Origin: Rhodoferax sp.
GTDB taxonomy: Bacteria; Pseudomonadota; Gammaproteobacteria; Burkholderiales; Burkholderiaceae_C
DNA length: 64,000 bases
Assembly: GCF_012927445.1 (NCBI RefSeq)
Contig: NZ_JABBPD010000007.1
Span: 1-64,000, forward strand
Direction of reading: 5' to 3'
The notes under the pieces are model-generated. The model was given only the letters and a program-made list of their open reading frames with translations. It was not told the origin of the DNA and made no database searches. Positions 57,522 to 64,000 of the stretch are shown here, in pieces (position 1 is the stretch's first letter; the number at the start of each line of letters is the position of its first letter). Both the position numbers and the translations under genes were made by a program.

Positions 57522-57770
57522 GGGACAGCCCCGCGAAGCGGCAGCGGCTGGCGGCACGGGGAAAGCTGGGGAGGGTCAAGGCCGCGGGGGCGGCTGGATA
57601 AAACCCGGTGAAAAGCAACTGCATGGACAACTCCGTAAATAGGGAGTTGCGTATAGCTTCGCAGCGGCATCATGATTTCGACACCACTGCCTGCGCAGTC
57701 GACCGCACCCGAGCGCTATCCATCGCAGTGGCTCGCAGGCGTTTTTGCCAGAAAAACGTCAGAAAACCAT

Positions 57771-57803
57771 AAAAAAAGCGACCTTTGAAGGGGTCGCTTT
57801 TTT
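57771..57803 (-). terminator. Intrinsic terminator downstream of tRNA-Phe (island-supplied)
   Basis: AAAAAAGCGACC and GGTCGCTTTTTT arms around an 8-base loop make a strong bidirectional terminator. It lies 41 bp past the tRNA 3' end, on the island side of the junction, so the element supplies a new terminator for the tRNA transcript. Confidence 0.85.
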
Positions 57804-57842
57804 CATCTACCGTCCTAACCTGTTGATTAGCAAGGAGATTGG

Positions 57843-57890
57843 TTTGGTGGCCCGGGGCGGAATCGAACCACCGACACAAGGATTTTCAAT
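57843..57890 (-). repeat. Right attachment site within tRNA-Phe
   Basis: The 48-bp sequence is identical to 24136-24183. It covers tRNA-Phe from nucleotide 31, in the anticodon stem, to the 3' CCA plus two bases. Confidence 0.93.
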
Positions 57891-57920
57891 CCTCTGCTCT
57901 ACCGACTGAGCTACCAGGCC
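57845..57920 (-). tRNA. tRNA-Phe (GAA)
   Basis: The 76-nucleotide gene folds as a cloverleaf: acceptor arm GGCCTGG with CCGGGCC, D stem GCTC/GAGC, anticodon stem GAGGA/TCCTT around loop TTGAAAA (anticodon GAA), and T stem GGTGG/CCGCC. The 3' A-CCA is encoded. The island has inserted at its 3' end without breaking it. Confidence 0.97.
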
Positions 57921-57975
57921 TAAGCGCCAAATTATAGCAGCATCTCTACCCCGAAATTAAGCAGCCAACCACAGG

Positions 57976-58653
57976 TCAGGCGGCGCTGCGCTTGGACCGC
58001 AACAAGTCGACCCCCAACTGCTTCAATTTGCGGTACAGGTGCGTTCTCTCAAGCCCTGTTTTTTCTGCCACCCGTGTCATGGACCCATTTTCTTTGGCCA
58101 GGTGGTATTCAAAATAAGCCTTTTCAAATTCGTCGCGTGACTCGCGCAAGGGCTTATCGAGCATGAAACTTTGCTGCGATAGCGGGCCCGTTTCGACGAC
58201 TAAAACGCCGGCCTGTCCGTCGATGGCCGTCACCTCCAGCACCTGCAAGACGGCCGGGGCCAACAGTGGCGCGACGGGCTTGCGGACCATGCCGCGCGCC
58301 AGTCCCTGCTCAACCGCTTTGAGCAGCTTTTGCAGGGTGATGGGTTTTTCCAGGAACGCCAGCGCGCCGATCTTGGTGGCCTCCACCGCGGTTTCAATGG
58401 TGGCATGCCCGCTCATCATGATGACGGGCATGGTGAGGGCGCCAGTGGTTGACCACTCCTTGAGCAGCGTCACGCCATCGGTGTCCGGCATCCAGATGTC
58501 CAGCAACACCAGATCGGGCCGCTCGCGCACGCGCGCAGCACGGGCTTGGGCGGCGTTTTCCGCCACTTCAACGTTGTGTCCTTCGTCATTCAGAATTTCA
58601 CACAACAGATCGCGGATGCCGAGCTCGTCGTCAACCACCAGTATGTTTGCCAT
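57976..58653 (-). CDS. NtrX/RegA-like response regulator (receiver + Fis HTH)
   Basis: The 225-residue protein has a receiver domain (ILVVDDELGIRDLL, phospho-acceptor Asp in DLVLLDIWMPDTDG, Lys in FLEKPITLQKL) and a C-terminal Fis-type HTH (GSMTRVAEKTGLERTHLYRK). The central sigma54 ATPase domain of true NtrX is absent, so it cannot act as a sigma54 activator and is closer to short NtrX/RegA-type regulators common in Betaproteobacteria. Its partner kinase NtrY-like lies 38 bp upstream. Likely control of nitrogen or redox-related genes; the regulon is unknown. Confidence 0.88.
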   Translation of the reverse strand: MANILVVDDELGIRDLLCEILNDEGHNVEVAENAAQARAARVRERPDLVLLDIWMPDTDGVTLLKEWSTTGALTMPVIMMSGHATIETAVEATKIGALAFLEKPITLQKLLKAVEQGLARGMVRKPVAPLLAPAVLQVLEVTAIDGQAGVLVVETGPLSQQSFMLDKPLRESRDEFEKAYFEYHLAKENGSMTRVAEKTGLERTHLYRKLKQLGVDLLRSKRSAA

Positions 58654-58691
58654 GATTTAGCGCGTCCCTTGGATATGCCTGGGTCGCCCGG

Positions 58692-60983
58692 CTAGACCGG
58701 TACGACACTCTCGATGGCGAATGATAACGACACTTGAGCACCCACCACTTTACCGTCCAGCACCCGGTTGGCAATATCCACGCGGGAGGCATGCTCGTCG
58801 GCGATTTTTTTGACCACCGCCAGGCCCAGTCCGGTGCCCTTGGTTTTGGTGGTGACATAGGGTTCAAACGCGCGTTTGAGGATGTGCTCCGGAAAACCGG
58901 TGCCGCAGTCCAGCACGCTCAGGCGAACGCGTCCTGTGCTTTCAATGCATTGGGTTTTGAGGGTCACAGGATGTTCTGCGTCGGTGTAGCCGGCTGTTTC
59001 CGTGGCATCCTGCGCGTTCTGCAGCAGGTTGTGCAGCACCTGGCGCAACTGCTGGGCGTCCCCCATCACCCGCGGGTTGCGCGGGTCAAGCTCGGTCTGC
59101 ACCGGCACCTGGGAGCCTTCGCTGGCATACAGCTGCAACACCTCGGACACCAAGGCATTCAGGTCCAGCGGCTTCAGTTCCGCCGCCGGCAGCCGCGCGT
59201 AGTCCCGGAATTCATTCACCAGACGCTTCATGGCCTCCACCTGGTCAACAATGGTTTTGACCGACTTGGTGAGCAGGGCCTGCTCCGCCGGGGCCACCTT
59301 GCCCGTCAACTTCATCTCCAGCCGTTCGGCGGACAACTGAATGGGGGTCAGCGGGTTCTTGATCTCATGCGCCAGGCGCCGGGCGACTTCACCCCAAGCC
59401 TGCGAACGTTGCGCGGACACGATCTCCGAGATGTCATCAAAGACCAATAGCCTTGTAGCCCCCGGCAATTCTGCGCCACGCGCTACCAAAATAATAGCAT
59501 CGTCTGCTTGCCTGCCGGTCATGGCGGCGGCGGCGTTTCCCAGTTCGAAGGACTGTTGCCAATGATCCAGGCCATGCTCATTTTGAGCTCCTAGAAACGA
59601 ATCAAACTGGGCTTGAACCTTCTCGCCAAAGGTCTGCATGCCCTCAATATCGGCCAGGCGCTGGCCTTCGTAAGCCGCCAGCGGCACCCGCAAAATGCGG
59701 GTCGCCCCCGGATTGGACGACTGAATGACGCCGTGGGCATCGAGCACCATGACACCCGCTGTGAGGTTGTCGAGAATCGTCTGCAAATTGGCCCGCGCCG
59801 CGTTCACCTGCTCCATGCTGGACTCCACTGCCGCGCGGGCATCGGCCAGTTGCTGCGTCATGTCGGCGAACGAGCGGGTCAGGCCATCCAACTCGTCTTT
59901 TCCTTGCAGCGAGGCTTTCGGCGTCAAATCGCCGGCGGCCACCTGGCTCACGCCGTCCGCCAGCAGCAACAGCGGGCGCGCAATCTGGTTGCCCAGTACC
60001 ACGGCCAGCAAGACGGCGCCAAACACGGCCAGAAACAGGCTGAGCGTCAAGGTGCCGATGTACATGCGGCGCAAGCCATCACGCGCCAGCGCCCGTTCCT
60101 GGTACTCCCGATTGGCTTCGGTCACCGCCAGCGCATATTCCACCAGCGTGCTGGGCAAGGTCTTGGTCACCAGCAGGAAGCGCGGCTCACTCAACAATCC
60201 CAAGCTGGTGCTGGACATCAGCACCAGCGCCTTGATCCGTGCATTGACCGCCTCGCCCGGTACCGCATCATCCAGCCCGTCAATCCAGGTGACGGACTTC
60301 TGCGCCCGCGCACTGCGAAACTGCTGCTGGCTGGGCCGCTCCGGATTGAGCTGGTAGCGGGATTGGCCCACGGCGGCAATCAGCTGACCGGAGCCACTCC
60401 AGAGGATCACATCACTCGCCCCCAACTGGTCGCGGGCGCGCTCCAGCGGCAAGGCGGCACTGACATTCTGCGTGTCGGCCAGTTGCGCCGCAGCGGCGCG
60501 CGCCTTGCTGGCCAAGTCGTTGGACAAGGTTTCCAGCGTGACACGGCCCAGGTTAAGACCGGCATCCAGGGCGCCTTCCACCTTGACGTCAAACCAGCTT
60601 TCAATCGAGCGCGACACAAACTGGTAGGACACCACATAAATCAGAACCCCCGGGGCAAACCCGGCCAGCGCAAAAATAGCGGCCAGCTTGACCAGCAGCC
60701 GACTGCCAAATTTACCCTGCCGCAGCCGTTTCATCAGGCGGTAGGCAATCCAGATAATGACGACCAGCAGCAGGCCGGCAATCACCATGTTGAGGGTGAA
60801 GAGGCGCGCGTAATTGCGCTCGTACATGTCGCGGTTGGTGGTGGCTTGCGTCAACAGGAACAACAGCACCAACCCGACCGCCACCATCGCCGCCAGGCCC
60901 GCGCCCACCGTCCAGCGCAGGGTGCGGGAATTCCTCAGGGAGAAGCGGCCGACTAAATCTGTAACTGCCCCTGTGCCGTTCAC
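58692..60983 (-). CDS. NtrY-like sensor histidine kinase
   Basis: The 763-residue membrane kinase has two N-terminal membrane segments and another near 96-118, a periplasmic region, a membrane segment near 310-330, a HAMP (GNQIARPLLLLADGVSQVAA), a PAS domain (ILDNLTAGVMVLDAHGVIQ), the HisKA box with phospho-acceptor (GEVARRLAHEIKNPLTPIQL) and a HATPase (NLLQNAQDATETAG; TGLGLAVVKKIADEH). It starts with GTG overlapping the DUF4390 stop (GTGA). Part of the PAS-HisKA linker (about residues 495-513) is encoded by a dispersed repeat at 59446-59500. It feeds the NtrX-like regulator. Confidence 0.92.
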   Translation of the reverse strand: MNGTGAVTDLVGRFSLRNSRTLRWTVGAGLAAMVAVGLVLLFLLTQATTNRDMYERNYARLFTLNMVIAGLLLVVIIWIAYRLMKRLRQGKFGSRLLVKLAAIFALAGFAPGVLIYVVSYQFVSRSIESWFDVKVEGALDAGLNLGRVTLETLSNDLASKARAAAAQLADTQNVSAALPLERARDQLGASDVILWSGSGQLIAAVGQSRYQLNPERPSQQQFRSARAQKSVTWIDGLDDAVPGEAVNARIKALVLMSSTSLGLLSEPRFLLVTKTLPSTLVEYALAVTEANREYQERALARDGLRRMYIGTLTLSLFLAVFGAVLLAVVLGNQIARPLLLLADGVSQVAAGDLTPKASLQGKDELDGLTRSFADMTQQLADARAAVESSMEQVNAARANLQTILDNLTAGVMVLDAHGVIQSSNPGATRILRVPLAAYEGQRLADIEGMQTFGEKVQAQFDSFLGAQNEHGLDHWQQSFELGNAAAAMTGRQADDAIILVARGAELPGATRLLVFDDISEIVSAQRSQAWGEVARRLAHEIKNPLTPIQLSAERLEMKLTGKVAPAEQALLTKSVKTIVDQVEAMKRLVNEFRDYARLPAAELKPLDLNALVSEVLQLYASEGSQVPVQTELDPRNPRVMGDAQQLRQVLHNLLQNAQDATETAGYTDAEHPVTLKTQCIESTGRVRLSVLDCGTGFPEHILKRAFEPYVTTKTKGTGLGLAVVKKIADEHASRVDIANRVLDGKVVGAQVSLSFAIESVVPV
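59446..59500 (-). repeat. Dispersed repeat, copy E, inside the NtrY-like gene
   Basis: On the - strand it reads ATGCTATTATTTTGGTAGCG, CGTGGCGCAGAATTGC and CGGGGGCTACAAGGCTATT, aligning with copies A, D and F. It is in frame and encodes part of the PAS-to-kinase linker. Confidence 0.5.
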
Positions 60984-61615
60984 TTGACGCTCTCCAGCAG
61001 CAGCGGCCGGATTGATGAGGCAGAAATGTCCCAGTCAGTCTGGCCTAAGGTGCCAATCTGCAAGGGGCGCGGCAGCTGTGACACATCCAGGCGAAAACGA
61101 AAGTCAACCAAATGGTTCTGTTCGAGGTCAATGTCCGAGACGTCGGCTATTTTCCAGCGCGACAGCCGTTGCACGGCCGCCAAGGCGTCGGGCAGGCTCT
61201 CGAAGTTCTGATTGAGGGCCATTCCAAGACCGACATTGCTGATCCGTCCGGAGGCCACATTCAGCCGCCAGCGGCGGGTTAGCGGCTGATAGGCCAGCCG
61301 CATATGGCGCTCAGCGCTCACCACCTTCTTGTTCATCCAGTACCAGCGTTCGCGCAAGACGTCCGCCTCGGCCACGAAAATGATGGCAACCCCCTTGAGC
61401 AGGGCATCCTGGACCGCTGCGGGCAATTCGAATTTGAGCGTGGCGGTCAGTAACACCGCATCGCTGGCACGTTCGAACTTCAGAAGAGAAATTTCTGTGG
61501 CCGGCGCTTCCGCCCGCGCCGCTCCAGGATGGGCCCAGACCAGACAGGCACAGGCCAGCAGCCCAATCAGGTCAAGGCGTGCGTTTTTCAAGCAGTGCGT
61601 AATAAAAGCCGTCAT
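60980..61615 (-). CDS. DUF4390 domain-containing protein
   Basis: The 211-residue protein has a signal-peptide-like N terminus (LDLIGLLACACLVWAHPGAA) and a DUF4390 body (VLLTATLKFELPAAVQDALL, KGVAIIFVAEADVLRERWYW, AVQRLSRWKIAD). It is exported or membrane-attached. Its neighbour ntrY-like starts inside its stop codon, and rsmB ends 49 bp into its 5' part, so it is embedded in a tight operon. The function is unknown; a periplasmic accessory of the NtrY-like sensor is plausible. The ATG at 61615 is chosen over a GTG two codons before. Confidence 0.8.
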   Translation of the reverse strand: MTAFITHCLKNARLDLIGLLACACLVWAHPGAARAEAPATEISLLKFERASDAVLLTATLKFELPAAVQDALLKGVAIIFVAEADVLRERWYWMNKKVVSAERHMRLAYQPLTRRWRLNVASGRISNVGLGMALNQNFESLPDALAAVQRLSRWKIADVSDIDLEQNHLVDFRFRLDVSQLPRPLQIGTLGQTDWDISASSIRPLLLESVK

Positions 61616-62897
61616 GGTCACAAGCTAGATTGTCCGGGACGGCATCGCCATTTGCCCCGTTATGGGGCAATAAATGCCCAGGCGAGGGCAGCAAGGTCGC
61701 CTGGGTGTTGTGTGCAAGAAACGTTTTGATCTGATCTTCACCCTCGGCCCTGAAAACGGAGCAGGTGCAATACAGCAGTCGCCCGCCCGGCTTCACCAAG
61801 GGCCACAAGGCTTTCAACAACCGGGCTTGAATCACGGCCAACTGGCCAATATCGGACTCTCGCCGCAGCCAGCGGACATCGGGGTGGCGCCGCACGATGC
61901 CGGAGGCGGAGCACGGCGCGTCCAGCAAAATAGCATCGAACAGCTGGCCATCCCACCAGGCGGCCGTGTTGGCCGCGTCGCCCACCAGCACCTGGGCTTG
62001 CAGCTCCAGCCGCTGCAGGGTTTGGTGAATTCGCTCGCAGCGGGCGGGGTCAACATCCAGCGCGGTCACGGTGCAGTCCGCAATCTCCAGCAGGTGCGCC
62101 GTTTTGCCACCGGGGGCCGCACAGGCGTCCAGCACACGGAGCGGGCCCATGGCGGTCAGGCCGGACAGCAGCAGTGGCGCGGCGAGCTGCGCGGCGGCAT
62201 CCTGCACCGACACCACGCCCTGCGCAAAGCCCGGCAAGTCCTGCACCGGTTTGGCTTGCGCCAGGGTAACGCCCGACTGGCCGGCCGCACTGGCGTTCAA
62301 ACCGGCGTTTGCCAATGTCTGCAAATAAGGCAGCACGCCAGACCGCCGGACATTCACCCGCAGCGTCATCGGCGCCTGGCGGTTGTTGGCCGCCAGAATG
62401 GCGCGCCAATCATGGGGCCATTCCTTTTGCAGCCGCTCAATCCACCATTTGGGATGGTTCCACACCGCCACCGGTTTGTTGTCCGTGCTGGCCACCAAAC
62501 TGTCACGTTCGCGCAAGAAACGGCGCAAACAGGCATTGATGAAGCTGGCCTGGGGCTGGGTTGCCGCACTGCGTTTGGCCGCCTCGACTGCCTGATTGAC
62601 GAGGGTGAACACCTCATAAGGGGCGTCTTCCTCGCGCCACGCCAAGGCCAGCGCGGTGCACAACAGAGCGTCAGCGGGCGGTGGCGGCGAGCGGCTGGCC
62701 AGCAACTGGCGCAGCGCCTCCGCGCGCCCAAGTGAACGTAACACATGAAATGTCAGCGCCTGCACGCCCGGGCGCAAATCAGCCGAGACATCGGCCAGGG
62801 CGGCCGTGCCAGATACACCGGAGCGGACGGCCTGCAAGACGCCCGCGACGGCCTGCAATTGTCGCCACAAGGGGATTTTTTGTTCGTTCGTGTCCAT
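61572..62897 (-). CDS. rsmB: 16S rRNA (cytosine-967-C5)-methyltransferase
   Basis: The 441-residue protein starts at MDTNEQKIPLWRQL (a TTG two codons before is disregarded). The N-terminal NusB-like RNA-binding domain (about 15-150) is followed by a Rossmann methylase: VLDACAAPGGKTAHLLEIAD (SAM motif), ILLDAPCSASGIVRRHPDVR (first catalytic Cys) and RLLYCTCSVFRAEGED (second Cys). It methylates C967 of 16S rRNA. It lies between the LemA-like and DUF4390 genes, with overlap at its 3' end, in the ntrYX operon. Confidence 0.96.
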   Translation of the reverse strand: MDTNEQKIPLWRQLQAVAGVLQAVRSGVSGTAALADVSADLRPGVQALTFHVLRSLGRAEALRQLLASRSPPPPADALLCTALALAWREEDAPYEVFTLVNQAVEAAKRSAATQPQASFINACLRRFLRERDSLVASTDNKPVAVWNHPKWWIERLQKEWPHDWRAILAANNRQAPMTLRVNVRRSGVLPYLQTLANAGLNASAAGQSGVTLAQAKPVQDLPGFAQGVVSVQDAAAQLAAPLLLSGLTAMGPLRVLDACAAPGGKTAHLLEIADCTVTALDVDPARCERIHQTLQRLELQAQVLVGDAANTAAWWDGQLFDAILLDAPCSASGIVRRHPDVRWLRRESDIGQLAVIQARLLKALWPLVKPGGRLLYCTCSVFRAEGEDQIKTFLAHNTQATLLPSPGHLLPHNGANGDAVPDNLACDHDGFYYALLEKRTP

Positions 62898-62905
62898 CGT
62901 CAAAC

Positions 62906-63466
62906 CTATATCGGCTGTGCCGGCTTGAAACCAAATACCCAGGCCAGCAAAAGCGCCGGAAACTGAGCAATGGCTTCGTTGTAATTAACTACCCGTCCGT
63001 TGAACTCGGCCCGCGCTAGGTCGACCTGCGAGGCAAGCTGCTCCCACTGCGACTGCAGCGAAGCCGGCAGTGCGGGCCCAGCCAGATCAGCCGGCAAGTT
63101 TTGCAGGCGGGACCAGGACAAACGCAGGGTCTCCAGCGCCGTGCCCAAGGCCAGCATCGTCGGTCCCTTCAGAGGCTGTGCATGCACCACTTTCAGCGAG
63201 GCATTGAACTGTTCTGCAGCGGCCGTGAGTGCGGCCCAGGCAGCAGAAAAAGCGTCTTGTTCCGGCCTTGCGGCAGGGCCGGCATTGGCCTCACCAGCGT
63301 CCGGGCAATTGGTTTTCACCAATTCAAGGTATTGATTCAACAGCCCCTCCAGAGCGGCAAACGCAACCAGACCCTGGGAGCGCAGACGCACCAGCCGGTT
63401 GTAGGCCCCCATGGACCAGAACAGCAACACGGCGATGGCCAACCAGACCATGAGGGAATCGCTCAT
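62906..63466 (-). CDS. LemA family protein
   Basis: The 186-residue protein has an N-terminal membrane segment (LMVWLAIAVLLFWSMGA), then YNRLVRLRSQGLVAFAALEG, a helical body and the LemA-like end (GRVVNYNEAIAQFPALLLAW, VFGFKPAQPI). LemA proteins are small membrane-anchored helical bundles. The role is not well defined. It is the first gene of the rsmB-DUF4390-ntrYX set, 8 bp before rsmB. Confidence 0.85.
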   Translation of the reverse strand: MSDSLMVWLAIAVLLFWSMGAYNRLVRLRSQGLVAFAALEGLLNQYLELVKTNCPDAGEANAGPAARPEQDAFSAAWAALTAAAEQFNASLKVVHAQPLKGPTMLALGTALETLRLSWSRLQNLPADLAGPALPASLQSQWEQLASQVDLARAEFNGRVVNYNEAIAQFPALLLAWVFGFKPAQPI

Positions 63467-63522
63467 TTCTTTCGCTCTCCAGACCCAGTCAAGTACAAAT
63501 CTTTAAAAGCAACAATTGAAAA

Positions 63523-63553
63523 CGCCTCAAGCCCGTAGAAAGGGCTTGAGGCG
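63523..63553 (-). terminator. Intrinsic terminator after rpoC
   Basis: Arms CGCCTCAAGCCC (63523-63534) and GGGCTTGAGGCG (63542-63553) with a 7-base loop are followed by TTTTC on the - strand, 26 bp beyond the rpoC stop. It ends the rpoBC transcript before the lemA-like operon. Confidence 0.85.
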
Positions 63554-63579
63554 CTATTCTTTAGATAGCAATTCGAGGA

Positions 63580-64000
<421 letters not shown>

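Noticed and set aside
59613-60956. Long + strand open frame (447 codons) opposite the NtrY-like gene
   Set aside because: It is rich in Gln/Arg/His, has no domain and lies exactly antisense to a well-supported kinase. Long antisense frames are expected in GC-rich coding DNA.

Overview
The window looks like a chromosome segment of a betaproteobacterium in the Burkholderiales, most likely family Comamonadaceae (Rhodoferax-like). This is inference. It rests on GC-rich coding sequence, the NtrY/NtrX-DUF4390-RsmB-LemA order, a type-2 ArgC, a DNA topoisomerase III with a C-terminal SWIB domain, and several copies of a dispersed repeat (consensus features AGCTGCT, GCGC, GGGGGCTA) that I associate with that family. 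The right edge cuts the 3' end of rpoC.

Core chromosome, left part (1-24.1 kb): a broken antitoxin gene and an intact Phd/ParE-type toxin-antitoxin pair; a four-gene leftward signalling operon (CHASE2 Ser/Thr kinase, PP2C phosphatase, FHA protein, GAF-GspE/PilB-type ATPase); a TerC-family membrane protein; sucCD; argC; recA-recX with a perfect LexA box upstream of recA; a MarR regulator; a TctD/TctE-like two-component pair; a SET-domain gene, birA and a SPOR-domain gene; topB; a YbhB-type protein; an orphan branched-chain-amino-acid-type binding protein; YchJ-like and TfoX-N proteins.

Integrated island (24136-57890): a 33.7-kb element lies between two perfect 48-bp direct repeats. The right copy is the 3' part of an intact tRNA-Phe gene (57845-57920). 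A tyrosine integrase sits next to the tRNA. Beside it are a large serine recombinase and a translationally coupled 70-residue protein. The left end carries an AlpA-type protein, an AAA ATPase, IS256 and IS3 remnants and a CoiA-like nuclease candidate. The middle carries a HAD protein, HNH gene fragments and a ColE2-type replication initiator. The main cargo is a seven-gene leftward operon (52103 to 33043): giant DEAD/DEAH-DUF1998 helicase, DrmD-like SNF2 helicase, Eco57I-type adenine methylase, SMC/RecN-like ATPase, HEPN/RES-RES protein, AlbA_2 (Schlafen-type) protein and HNH nuclease. A separate cytosine-5 methyltransferase lies just upstream. The set combines hallmarks of DISARM (DrmD, DrmMI) and Druantia (DruE-like giant helicase, DruM-like methylase) with a predicted NAD-targeting RES effector, and it lacks the PLD nuclease of DISARM. 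It is the best candidate in this window for an undescribed anti-phage system.

Core chromosome, right part (57.9-64 kb): tRNA-Phe, then a leftward operon of lemA-like, rsmB, DUF4390, ntrY-like kinase and ntrX-like regulator, preceded by the rpoC terminator and the rpoC 3' end.
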